This document shows positions 1 to 5,583 of a DNA stretch of 11,866 nt, one piece after another; within the stretch, counting starts at the first letter, position 1; every line of letters begins with the position of its first letter. The stretch is from an uncultured Mycolicibacterium sp. (GTDB lineage Bacteria > Actinomycetota > Actinomycetes > Mycobacteriales > Mycobacteriaceae), in assembly GCF_937941905.1 (NCBI RefSeq), contig NZ_CALDGS010000085.1, forward strand, positions 1 through 11,866, read 5' to 3'. The notes beneath the pieces are model-generated. The model was given only the letters and a program-made list of their open reading frames with translations. It was not told where the DNA came from and searched no databases. Made by a program: the position numbers and the translations under genes.

Positions 1-71
1 GCACCGTCGGGGCCGACCACGCCGCCCGGACCACCCGGAACCCCGCCGGCCGCACCGTCGGGACCGATCAC
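1..71. repeat. Imperfect 20-bp direct repeat, period 51 bp, inside the secreted gene
   Basis: Bases 1-20 and 52-71 match at 18 of 20 positions. The spacing of 51 bp keeps the reading frame and encodes a 17-residue protein repeat (V-I/V-G-P-D-G). The array continues off the left edge, so its copy number is unknown. Confidence 0.55.
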
Positions 72-215
72 CGCGCACGCGGTGCCGTCCGGGTTGACGC
101 ACGGCGGTTCCGGTTCGGCGCCGGCCGACGGTGCGAACGCGAACGTGGCGGCGGCGGCCGCACCGGCGAACAGCAGGGGCGTACAGGTCCTGGAAAGTGT
201 CGTGTGCTTCGTCAT
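1..215 (-). CDS. Small secreted Gly/Pro-rich protein, partial at left edge
   Basis: Reading the minus strand from the ATG at 215 gives 71 codons without a stop before the window edge, so the C-terminus is missing. Residues 1-32 form a Sec-type signal peptide: a basic start (MTKHTTLSRT), an Ala-rich hydrophobic core, and a probable cleavage after AGA before EPEPP. The mature part has two closely spaced cysteines (PCVNPDGTACAV), then a Gly/Pro/Asp-rich repeat in which VIGPDGA is followed 17 residues later by VVGPDG. It is probably exported. Its gene lies 50 bp after the HtrA-like protease on the same strand and may be the last gene of that operon. I see no convincing Shine-Dalgarno site or -10 element directly before it. 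I do not recognise a family and assign no function. The general design (signal peptide, Cys pair, Pro-rich tail) resembles the small secreted protein at 9787. Confidence 0.6.
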   Translation of the reverse strand, partial: MTKHTTLSRTCTPLLFAGAAAAATFAFAPSAGAEPEPPCVNPDGTACAVIGPDGAAGGVPGGPGGVVGPDG

Positions 216-236
216 GCCCGGTCGGCTACCCGCGAT

Positions 237-258
237 CCGGGTCGGGAAACCAACCCGG
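237..258 (-). terminator. Weak hairpin between the protease gene and the secreted gene
   Basis: Arms CCGGGT (237-242) and ACCCGG (253-258) can form a 6-bp GC stem with a 10-nt loop in the 50 bp between the two genes. There is no U-tract, so it may be a weak attenuator rather than a terminator, or nothing. Confidence 0.2.
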
Positions 259-265
259 GCCCGGC

Positions 266-1303
266 TCAGCGCTCCCCGACCGTGACCGTGGTGGCCTGCC
301 GGCCGCTGCCGCGCAGGTAGACGACCTCGACCCGGTCGCCCGGCCGGGTCCGGCGCAGCCCGCTGAGCAGGTCCTCGACGGTACGCACCGGCGCGCCGTT
401 GAACTCCACGACCACGTCGCCGGGCCGCAGCCCGGCCTGCCCCGCCGGGGCGCCGCGGTCCACCTCCGTGATGAGCGCGCCGTCCTCGGTGCGCACCCGC
501 AGGGCGCGCCGCAGCGACGGGGTGATGGGGCTGAGCCCCACGCCGAGGTAGGGGTGGATGGCGCGGCCGTGCTCGAGCAGCTGTTCGGCGACGTCGAGCG
601 CGGTGCCGGCCGGGATCGCGAAGCCCAGCGACACCGCCCCGGTGGACGGCGGCAGATAGGCCTCGTTGATGCCGACCACCCGGCCGTCCATGTCCAGCAG
701 CGCGCCGCCGGAGTTGCCCGGCGAGATCGGCGCGTCGGTCTGGATCAGGTCGACCAGCGACTGGGTCTGCGCACCGGAGCCGGGGATGTCGCGGTGCAGG
801 CCGGAGATCACCCCGGCGCTGACGGAGTTCTGGAAGCCCAGCGGGCTGCCGATGGCCACCGCCCACTCGCCCGGCCGCGGCAGCTCGGTGCGGAACTCGG
901 GCACCGGCAGATCGCCGCGCTCCGAACGGATCACGGCCAGATCGGTGATCTCGTCGGTGGCCAGCACCCGGCCGCGGGCCTCCTCGCCGTCGGCGAAGAC
1001 CAGGAGCACGTTCTCCGCGTCGCCCACGACGTGGGCGTTGGTGACGATCACGTCGGGGCGCAGCACCACGCCGCTGCCCACACCGTCGCCCTGGCGGACG
1101 GTGACCACGCTCGGCGAAAGCCGTTCCACCACATCGGCGAATCCGGCGGCGGGCCCGCTCGGCGCCGGCGCGGCGGCGGTGGTGGTCACCGTTTCCGTGG
1201 GCGCCGAGGTGGTGGTGGCGCCGGGCTGGCGTCCGGTGCCGGCGCAGCCGGCGGCCGTCAGCGCCGCGGCCAGCACGACCGCGGCCAGTCCTGCCGATCT
1301 CAT
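266..1303 (-). CDS. HtrA/DegP-like trypsin-fold serine protease with PDZ domain, predicted lipoprotein
   Basis: The predicted product is a 345-residue extracytoplasmic serine protease. Residues 1-20 form a lipoprotein signal peptide ending in LTAAGC with lipid-anchor Cys20. A Thr/Ala/Pro-rich linker (about 25-53) leads to a trypsin-like domain carrying all three catalytic residues: His91 (TNAHVV), Asp121 (TDLAVI) and Ser198 (GNSGG). A C-terminal PDZ domain spans about 250-345 (YLGVGL, then GLRPGDVV). HtrA-type proteases degrade or sense misfolded envelope proteins. I chose the ATG at 1303, not the in-frame start 90 bases upstream, because only this start places the signal peptide at the N-terminus. 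The ATG overlaps the stop of the upstream SDR by four bases (ATGA), so translation is probably coupled. It differs from the membrane-spanning mycobacterial HtrA/PepD proteins in using a lipid anchor. The family call is firm; the substrate is unknown. Confidence 0.9.
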   Translation of the reverse strand: MRSAGLAAVVLAAALTAAGCAGTGRQPGATTTSAPTETVTTTAAAPAPSGPAAGFADVVERLSPSVVTVRQGDGVGSGVVLRPDVIVTNAHVVGDAENVLLVFADGEEARGRVLATDEITDLAVIRSERGDLPVPEFRTELPRPGEWAVAIGSPLGFQNSVSAGVISGLHRDIPGSGAQTQSLVDLIQTDAPISPGNSGGALLDMDGRVVGINEAYLPPSTGAVSLGFAIPAGTALDVAEQLLEHGRAIHPYLGVGLSPITPSLRRALRVRTEDGALITEVDRGAPAGQAGLRPGDVVVEFNGAPVRTVEDLLSGLRRTRPGDRVEVVYLRGSGRQATTVTVGER

Positions 1304-2049
1304 GCGAACACCTTCGTGAATCTCGGTGGGAGCACGCGCAACACAGCGGTCAGCGGGAGCCACGGCCAGCGCGGCACCACCGCGCGGCCGCATTCCCGCT
1401 CGATCGCCTCGACCATCTTGCGGGTGCCGGTGGCGTTGTCGACCATGAACATCGCCTTGCCGGCGCGGGCCGTCATCTCCGACTCGATGTAGCCGGGCTC
1501 GAGCACGGTCACCCGGATCGGGCCGGTGGGGTACTCGGCGCGCAGCGACTCACCCAGCGACGACAGGCCGGCCTTGCTGGCGGCGTAGGCGGCCTTGTGG
1601 CCGGGCACGCCCTTGTTGGCCAGCACCGAGGAGATGAGCACCAGATGCCCCGAGCCGGTGCGCTTGAACAGCTCCAGCGCGGTCTCGATCTGCACCAGCG
1701 CGGCGACCAGGTTGGTCTCGATGGTGGCCTTGTTGGCGTAGAGCTTGCCGCCGCCCAGCGGCCAGCCCTTGCCCAGCCCGGCGTTGACGATCACCCGGTC
1801 GAGGCCGCCGAGCTCGTCGGCGAGCCGGCCGAACACCTCCGGGACGCGGTCGTGGTCGTTGACGTCGAGCTCGGCGATGGCGACCTTGATGAAGGGGTGC
1901 CGGTCGGTCAGCTCGGCCTTGAGTTCCTCGAGCCGGTCGGTCCGGCGGGCGCACAGCGCCAGGTCGCGGCCGCGGGCGGCGAACTCCCGGGCCATGCCGG
2001 CGCCGAGCCCGGAGCTCGCGCCGGTGATGAGGATCTTTCGGCGGGTCAC
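1300..2049 (-). CDS. Short-chain dehydrogenase/reductase (Rv0945-type)
   Basis: This is a 249-residue classical SDR, predicted to be a cytosolic NAD(P)-dependent oxidoreductase. It shows the cofactor motif TGASSGLG (9-16), NAG (89-91), the serine pair at 140-141 and the catalytic YAASK motif (Tyr155, Lys159), followed by the EPGYIESEM segment. The C-terminus is basic and hydrophobic (PRWPWLPLTAVLRVLPPRF), which could associate with membrane. The start is GTG at 2049, 21 bp after the stop of the Fpg-type glycosylase. A TAGGCT element (2063-2058) lies 8 nt before the GTG, so an internal promoter with a near-leaderless transcript is possible. Its stop overlaps the start of the protease. Position and orientation next to an Fpg paralogue match M. 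tuberculosis Rv0945 beside Rv0944 (from memory). The substrate cannot be told from sequence. Confidence 0.9.
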   Translation of the reverse strand: MTRRKILITGASSGLGAGMAREFAARGRDLALCARRTDRLEELKAELTDRHPFIKVAIAELDVNDHDRVPEVFGRLADELGGLDRVIVNAGLGKGWPLGGGKLYANKATIETNLVAALVQIETALELFKRTGSGHLVLISSVLANKGVPGHKAAYAASKAGLSSLGESLRAEYPTGPIRVTVLEPGYIESEMTARAGKAMFMVDNATGTRKMVEAIERECGRAVVPRWPWLPLTAVLRVLPPRFTKVFA

Positions 2050-2070
2050 GCGGGCAAAGCCTAGCGGCTG

Positions 2071-2925
2071 TTACTTCAGCAGCCGGGAAAGACGGCGGTC
2101 GGCGAGCACCTTGCCGCCGGTCTGGCAGGTCGGGCAGTACTGGAAGGACCGGTCGGCGAAGGACACCTCGCGCACGGTGTCGCCGCAGACCGGGCAGGGC
2201 AGGCCGGTGCGGCCGTGCACCCGCAGCCCGGAGCGCTTCTCCCCCTTCAGCGTGGCGGCCTGCCGGCCGACCGAGCGCGCCACCGCGTCGGTGAGCACGC
2301 CGATCATCGCGTCGTGCAGGGCGGCGAGCTGGGCGTCGGTGAGCTTGCCGGCGGTGGCGAACGGGGAGAGCCGAGCGGCGTGCAGGATCTCGTCGCTGTA
2401 GGCGTTGCCGATGCCGGCGATCACTTGCTGGTCGGTGAGCGCGGTCTTGAGCCGGCCGGTGCTGCCGGCCAGCGCCGCCCGGAGCCCGTCGGGGGTGAGT
2501 TCGAGCGCGTCCGGTCCGAGCGCGGCGATGCCGGGCACCCGGGCCGGGTCGTCGACCAGCCAGACGGCCAGCCGCTTCTGGGTGCCGGCCTCGGTGAGGT
2601 CGAAGCCCACCCCGTCGCCGAGGTGCACCCGCAGCGCGATGGAGCTCCTGCCGGGTTTGGGCGGGGTGGCGGCGAGCTGGTCCGACCAGCGCAGCCAGCC
2701 GGCCCGCGACAGGTGGGTGATGAGCCAGTGGTCGCCGGCCTGCAGGCCGAGGTACTTGCCCCAGCGCCCGGCGCCGGTGACGGTGCGGCCGTGCAGGGCG
2801 GTGGTGGGCGGGTCGAAGGTCTTCAGCGCCGACAGCGCCGCGACGTCGATGCGGGTGACGGTGCGGCCGACGGCGTGGCGGCGCAGGTGGTCGGCCAGGG
2901 CCTCGACCTCGGGCAGCTCCGGCAT
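2071..2925 (-). CDS. Fpg/Nei-family DNA glycosylase (mycobacterial Fpg2 / Rv0944-type, full length)
   Basis: The 284-residue protein belongs to the formamidopyrimidine-DNA glycosylase family, base-excision repair enzymes that remove oxidised bases and cut the abasic site. After Met removal it begins PELPEVE, giving the catalytic Pro2 and Glu3. The conserved lysine is in RWGKYLG (Lys57), the helix-two-turn-helix is around 164-181 (TDQQVIAGIGNAYSDEIL), and a C-terminal zinc finger has Cys244, Cys247, Cys264 and Cys267. The usual HxGMSG segment is HLSRAGW, and about 17 residues follow the zinc finger, so this is the divergent paralogue group rather than housekeeping MutM; its lesion preference may differ. 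In M. tuberculosis the counterpart Rv0944 is, from memory, a truncated protein lacking the N-terminal catalytic part; here all catalytic elements are present. It heads a minus-strand operon with the SDR and protease. A CAGACT element (2937-2932) lies 6 nt before the ATG. Confidence 0.9.
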   Translation of the reverse strand: MPELPEVEALADHLRRHAVGRTVTRIDVAALSALKTFDPPTTALHGRTVTGAGRWGKYLGLQAGDHWLITHLSRAGWLRWSDQLAATPPKPGRSSIALRVHLGDGVGFDLTEAGTQKRLAVWLVDDPARVPGIAALGPDALELTPDGLRAALAGSTGRLKTALTDQQVIAGIGNAYSDEILHAARLSPFATAGKLTDAQLAALHDAMIGVLTDAVARSVGRQAATLKGEKRSGLRVHGRTGLPCPVCGDTVREVSFADRSFQYCPTCQTGGKVLADRRLSRLLK

Positions 2926-2931
2926 GGCACC

Positions 2932-2937
2932 AGTCTG
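2932..2937 (-). promoter_or_regulatory. Candidate -10 element for leaderless Fpg-type gene
   Basis: CAGACT on the minus strand keeps the key A and final T of the mycobacterial TANNNT -10 and ends 6 nt before the ATG at 2925. This would place the transcription start on the start codon. There is no clear Shine-Dalgarno sequence. The non-consensus first base makes this a weak call. Confidence 0.3.
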
Positions 2938-3000
2938 CCCGCGGTTGCCGGCCGGCGGGCGCCGAGATCGACGAACGGGCGCGATCCTCTCGCACTTTTC

Positions 3001-3022
3001 CGCCGAAAGGCACCTTTGGGCG
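3001..3022. promoter_or_regulatory. Near-perfect 22-bp palindrome, candidate operator in divergent gap
   Basis: Arms CGCCGAAAGG (3001-3010) and CCTTTGGGCG (3013-3022) are reverse complements at 9 of 10 positions with only CA between them. A spacer this short suits a dimeric DNA-binding protein better than an RNA hairpin. It lies 76 bp upstream of the Fpg-type gene and 140 bp upstream of the membrane-protein gene. A 9-bp direct repeat GGGCGCGAT (2977-2985, 3018-3026) overlaps it. The regulator is unknown. Confidence 0.35.
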
Positions 3023-3130
3023 CGATGCGGGCGCTGTGCGTGACGCGCGCCCCATCACCGCGGGGACTGTGAGATCGGGCGTCCACCCGGCATCTGGCTA
3101 CCCGAAAAATGCACCGAGTGCCAAAATATT

Positions 3131-3144
3131 TAACGTAGTCGTTA
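3131..3144 (+). promoter_or_regulatory. Candidate -10 and small inverted repeat before the Rv1733c-like gene
   Basis: TAACG and CGTTA are perfect 5-bp arms around TAGT. The first six bases, TAACGT (3131-3136), fit TANNNT and would give a transcription start near 3143-3144, leaving a leader of about 20 nt with GGAAAG (3155-3160) as ribosome-binding site only 2 nt from the ATG. The patch from about 3103 to 3145 is unusually AT-rich for this window, as expected of a promoter. A protein binding the dyad would cover the -10. Confidence 0.35.
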
Positions 3145-3162
3145 CACGGGTATTGGAAAGAG

Positions 3163-3759
3163 ATGTCTGCACCGACGCCGATTCGCCGCCGCCCCTGGCT
3201 CCTGCGCGCACTGGGGAGCAACCCGCTGGTGCGATCGCAGGACCGCACCGAGTCCACGATCGCGGCGCTGCTCGTCGTGGTGCTGGCACTGATGATCCCG
3301 GTCGCGATGTTCGTCGGCGGCGTCGTCGACAACGACGCCCGCGAGCGCAACGCGCAGTACCTGCAGTCGCTCACCCCGGTCGAGGCCACCGTGACCAGCG
3401 TGCGCAGCAACGCCCCGAGCCGCATGCCGCAACTGCTGCAGGTGGCCACCGTGGAGTGGACCTGGGCGTTCGAGCAGCGGACCACCAGCGTCACCCGCAA
3501 GGAGCCGACCAAGGTCGGCGATCACCTCACGGTGTGGGTGGACGCCAACGGGCAGGTGGCCGAACCGCCCAAGACCGAGGACGAGCTGCGCGGCCCCGGG
3601 CTGGGCGCGGGCCTGGCCACCTGGATCACCGCGGCGGTGGCCTGCCTGGGCATCTGGTACGCGCTGCGGCTGCGGCTGGACCGCCGCCGCTACGCCGACT
3701 GGGACGAGCAGTGGCTGCTGTTCAGCACCGGCGGCAACCGCGCCAACCGCGACCGCTGA
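3163..3759 (+). CDS. Rv1733c-like two-TM membrane protein
   Basis: The 198-residue protein has a basic cytosolic start with the segment NPLVRSQDRTES, a first TM helix at about 31-53, an extracytoplasmic domain at about 54-147, a second TM helix at about 148-170 and an Arg-rich tail ending in WDEQWLLFSTGG. The NPLVR-x-x-DR start, the GDHLTVWVDANGQV motif before the second helix and the two-helix layout match the mycobacterial Rv1733c family of conserved membrane proteins. Rv1733c itself is a DosR-induced dormancy antigen of unknown biochemical function, and no enzymatic role can be assigned here. The gene is divergent from the Fpg-type gene across 237 bp and convergent with cobF, 13 bp apart. 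The start codon is ATG at 3163, preceded very closely by GGAAAGAG. Mycobacterial genomes usually hold several paralogues of this family, so orthology to Rv1733c itself is not claimed. Confidence 0.8.
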   Translation: MSAPTPIRRRPWLLRALGSNPLVRSQDRTESTIAALLVVVLALMIPVAMFVGGVVDNDARERNAQYLQSLTPVEATVTSVRSNAPSRMPQLLQVATVEWTWAFEQRTTSVTRKEPTKVGDHLTVWVDANGQVAEPPKTEDELRGPGLGAGLATWITAAVACLGIWYALRLRLDRRRYADWDEQWLLFSTGGNRANRDR

Positions 3760-3772
3760 GCCGGCCGCCGCG

Positions 3773-4516
3773 TCAGTCCGCGACGCGCAGCAGGTAGGTG
3801 TCCATGATCCAGCCGTGCCGCGCCCGGGCCTCGGCGCGCAGCGCGGCGATCCGCTCCCCCACCTCACCCACGGTGCCGGCGGCCAGCAACTCGTCCGGGG
3901 TGCCCAGGTAGGCGCCCCACCAGATGCGGGTCCGCGGCGGGCAGGTCAGAAACGAGCACTCCCCGTCGAGCATGACGACGGTGTCGCAGTGCAGCCCCTG
4001 CTCACGCAGCTTGCGCCCGGTGGTGATGAGCACCGGCGCCCCCACCTCGTTGAGCGGGATGCGGTGCCGGGCGGTGAGCGCCTGGATCGCGGTGATGCCG
4101 GGGATGACGTCCACGCTGATCTCGACGTGCTCGGCGACCCGGTCCAGGATGCGCAGCGTGCTGTCGTAGAGCGACGGATCGCCCCAGGCCAGGAAGGCGC
4201 CGGTGCCGTCGGGGCCGAGCTCGGTCGCGATGGCCTCGGCCCACAGCCGGGCGCGGGCGGCGTGCCAGTCGGCGACGTTGCGCCGGTAGTCACCGTCGCG
4301 GGCGCGGGGCGGGTCGGGCAGTTCGACGAAGCGGTAGCCGGGCTCCCGGATGAACCGGCGGCACACCTCGCGACGCAGCGCCACCAGGTCGTCCTTGACC
4401 TCGCCCTTGTCCATGGCGAAGAACACCTCGGTGTCGTTGAGCGCGGCGACGGCCTGGGCGGTCACGTAGTCCGGGTCGCCGGCGCCGATACCGATGACGT
4501 GGATGCGTCGCGTCAC
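3773..4516 (-). CDS. cobF: Precorrin-6A synthase (deacetylating) CobF
   Basis: The 247-residue protein is a SAM-dependent tetrapyrrole methyltransferase of the aerobic cobalamin pathway. CobF methylates C-1 of precorrin-5 and releases acetate, giving precorrin-6A. The N-terminal P-loop-like motif is VIGIGAGDPDYVT (7-19), followed by AMDKGEVKDDL, GAFLAWGDPSLYDSTLRIL (107-124), VIPGITAIQALTARHRIPLNEVG (137-159) and WWGAYLG near the C-terminus, all typical of CobF. I chose GTG at 4516: the family begins just before the glycine motif, and a GATACT -10 (4529-4524) sits 7 nt upstream, predicting a leaderless transcript. The in-frame ATG at 4681 would add 55 low-similarity residues and overlap the divergent gene. 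No other cobalamin gene is in the window. The M. tuberculosis complex lacks cobF (known), so its presence argues for a non-tuberculous or M. canettii-like genome. Confidence 0.92.
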   Translation of the reverse strand: MTRRIHVIGIGAGDPDYVTAQAVAALNDTEVFFAMDKGEVKDDLVALRREVCRRFIREPGYRFVELPDPPRARDGDYRRNVADWHAARARLWAEAIATELGPDGTGAFLAWGDPSLYDSTLRILDRVAEHVEISVDVIPGITAIQALTARHRIPLNEVGAPVLITTGRKLREQGLHCDTVVMLDGECSFLTCPPRTRIWWGAYLGTPDELLAAGTVGEVGERIAALRAEARARHGWIMDTYLLRVAD

Positions 4517-4523
4517 GGCGGTG

Positions 4524-4529
4524 AGTATC
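4524..4529 (-). promoter_or_regulatory. -10 element for leaderless cobF
   Basis: GATACT on the minus strand differs from TATACT only at the first base and lies 7 nt before the GTG at 4516. This supports the GTG start and a transcript beginning on it. No Shine-Dalgarno is needed or clearly present. Confidence 0.5.
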
Positions 4530-4540
4530 CCCCGCCCCGT

Positions 4541-4616
4541 CCCGCGAGCAGTCGCGGGCACCCCCGATTTCGGCCCCCGCAGGGGGGCTGCGCGTCTACT
4601 CGCGGGAAGGGGTGCC
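4541..4616. repeat. Cluster of GC-rich dyads in the cobF/oxidoreductase divergent region
   Basis: Three perfect inverted repeats occur together. CCCGCGA (4541-4547) pairs with TCGCGGG (4552-4558) around a 4-nt loop. GGCACCCC (4557-4564) pairs with GGGGTGCC (4609-4616). Enclosed in this, GCCCCC (4573-4578) pairs with GGGGGC (4583-4588). TCGCGGG occurs again at 4600-4606. The cluster is upstream of both predicted transcription starts, so it would be a DNA-level feature, or a small structured transcript of its own. Confidence 0.4.
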
Positions 4617-4645
4617 GCCTGCCGGGCGAACCGCCACCCCGGCAC

Positions 4646-4659
4646 TAGAACACGTTCTA
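4646..4659. promoter_or_regulatory. KstR operator (perfect TnnAACnnGTTnnA match)
   Basis: TAGAACACGTTCTA is a perfect 6-bp inverted repeat around AC and fits every defined position of the published mycobacterial KstR motif. KstR is the TetR-family repressor of cholesterol catabolism, released by sterol-derived CoA thioesters. The site overlaps the first two bases of the -10 element TACTAT (4658-4663) of the oxidoreductase at 4671, so bound KstR should block that promoter. The site is 130 bp from the cobF start, so cobF is a less likely target. Confidence 0.85.
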
Positions 4660-4663
4660 CTAT
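4658..4663 (+). promoter_or_regulatory. -10 element for leaderless LLM oxidoreductase transcript
   Basis: TACTAT fits TANNNT and is followed by 7 nt (CGGCGGC) and then the ATG at 4671, so transcription should start on the start codon. No Shine-Dalgarno is present in front of this ATG, which agrees. Confidence 0.65.
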
Positions 4664-4670
4664 CGGCGGC

Positions 4671-5537
4671 ATGCGGTTCACCTACGCCGAAGCGATGACC
4701 GACCCCTCCTACTACATCCCGCTGGCCCGGGCCGCCGAGGCCGCCGGGTATCACGCGATGACGATCGCCGACAGCATCGCCTACCCGTTCGAGTCGGACT
4801 CGAAGTACCCGTACACCCCGGACGGCGGCCGGGAGTTCCTGGAGGACAAGGCCTTCATCGAGTCGTTCGTGCTCGCCTCGGCGCTGTGCGCGGCCACCGA
4901 GCGGCTGCGGTTCAACTTCTTCGTGCTCAAGCTGCCGATCCGCCCGCCGGCGCTGGTGGCCAAGCAGGCCGGGTCGCTGGCCGCACTGTTCGACAACCGG
5001 CTCGGGCTCGGGGTGGGCACCAGCCCGTGGCCGGAGGACTACGAGATCATGGGCGTGCCGTACGCCAAGCGGGGCAAGCGGATGGACGAGTGCATCGAGA
5101 TCATCCGCGGCCTGACCTCCGGGGACTACTTCGAGTTCCACGGCGAGTTCTACGACATCCCGAAGACGAAGATGACCCCGGCGCCGTCCCGGCCGATCCC
5201 GATCCTGATCGGCGGGCACGCCGACGCCGCGCTGCGCCGCGCCGCCCGCAACGACGGCTGGATGCACGGCGGCGGCAGCCCGGAGGAGCTCGACGAGCTG
5301 CTGACCAGGCTGCAGCGCTACCGCGAGGAGGAGGGCCGCACCGGCCCGTTCGAGATCCACGTGATCTCGCCGGACGCCTACACCCTCGACGGCATCAAGC
5401 GGTTGGAGGACAAGGGCGTCACCGACGTGATCGTCGGCTTCCGGGTGCCCTACATCCTCGGCCCGGACACCGAGCCGCTGGAGCAGAAGATCCGCAACCT
5501 GGAGTGGTACGCGGAGAACATCATCGCCAAGCTCTGA
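4671..5537 (+). CDS. LLM-class flavin/F420-dependent oxidoreductase (Rv0940c-type), KstR-controlled
   Basis: The 288-residue protein has the TIM-barrel signatures of the luciferase-like monooxygenase superfamily: the MRFTYAEAMTDP first strand, LVAKQAGSLAALFDNRLGLGVGTSPWPEDYEIMGVPYAKRGKRMDE (about 98-142), PIPILIGGHADAALRRAARNDGW (about 178-200), and a final helix running to the C-terminus. Mycobacterial members usually use F420 or FMN; the cofactor is not certain from sequence. Length and position next to the Fpg/SDR pair and ligD match M. tuberculosis Rv0940c (288 aa). The ATG at 4671 is fixed by the -10 element 7 nt upstream and by the KstR operator overlapping it. A role in sterol or fatty side-chain catabolism is therefore inferred, with Rv0940c listed among KstR targets to my memory. 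The SDR that follows, 46 bp downstream, may be co-transcribed. The substrate is unknown. Confidence 0.9.
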   Translation: MRFTYAEAMTDPSYYIPLARAAEAAGYHAMTIADSIAYPFESDSKYPYTPDGGREFLEDKAFIESFVLASALCAATERLRFNFFVLKLPIRPPALVAKQAGSLAALFDNRLGLGVGTSPWPEDYEIMGVPYAKRGKRMDECIEIIRGLTSGDYFEFHGEFYDIPKTKMTPAPSRPIPILIGGHADAALRRAARNDGWMHGGGSPEELDELLTRLQRYREEEGRTGPFEIHVISPDAYTLDGIKRLEDKGVTDVIVGFRVPYILGPDTEPLEQKIRNLEWYAENIIAKL

Positions 5538-5547
5538 GCCGAACCTG

Positions 5548-5561
5548 ACCCACCGGTGGGT
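5548..5561. promoter_or_regulatory. Perfect 14-bp palindrome between oxidoreductase and SDR
   Basis: ACCCACCGGTGGGT is an uninterrupted perfect palindrome 10 bp after the oxidoreductase stop and 22 bp before the first ATG of the SDR. It could be an operator, or in RNA a 5-bp stem with a CCGG loop extended by GU and GC pairs (CC at 5544-5545 with GG at 5564-5565). It does not match KstR or KstR2 motifs. Confidence 0.4.
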
Positions 5562-5583
5562 TGGCCCGGGCGGTCATGGTGGG

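Noticed and set aside
1..215. PE_PGRS-type protein at the left edge because of its Gly-rich repeat
   Set aside because: It has a Sec signal peptide and no PE domain, and the repeat is GPDG-based rather than GGA/GGN-based.
1304..1393. N-terminally extended protease starting 90 bases upstream
   Set aside because: It would bury the lipoprotein signal peptide 30 residues inside the protein and overlap the SDR by about 90 bases; the ATGA overlap start is far more natural.
3061..3080. Possible DosR box upstream of the Rv1733c-like gene
   Set aside because: GGGGACTG resembles one half of the DosR palindrome, but the second half (GTCCC) is missing at the required spacing. Family membership alone does not support DosR control.
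3760..3772. Terminator between the Rv1733c-like gene and cobF
   Set aside because: Only a 4-bp CTGA/TCAG pairing around a long GC loop is visible in and next to the 13-bp gap; this is too weak to annotate.
4517..4670. Cobalamin riboswitch before cobF
   Set aside because: I read the minus strand for a B12-box-like segment (AGCCAGGAGACCTGCC type) and found none. The -10 at 4529-4524 also predicts no leader in which a riboswitch could fold.
4517..4681. N-terminally extended CobF starting at the ATG at 4681
   Set aside because: The added 55 residues are Arg/Ala/Pro-rich, unlike any CobF start, and would overlap the first codons and KstR operator of the divergent gene.
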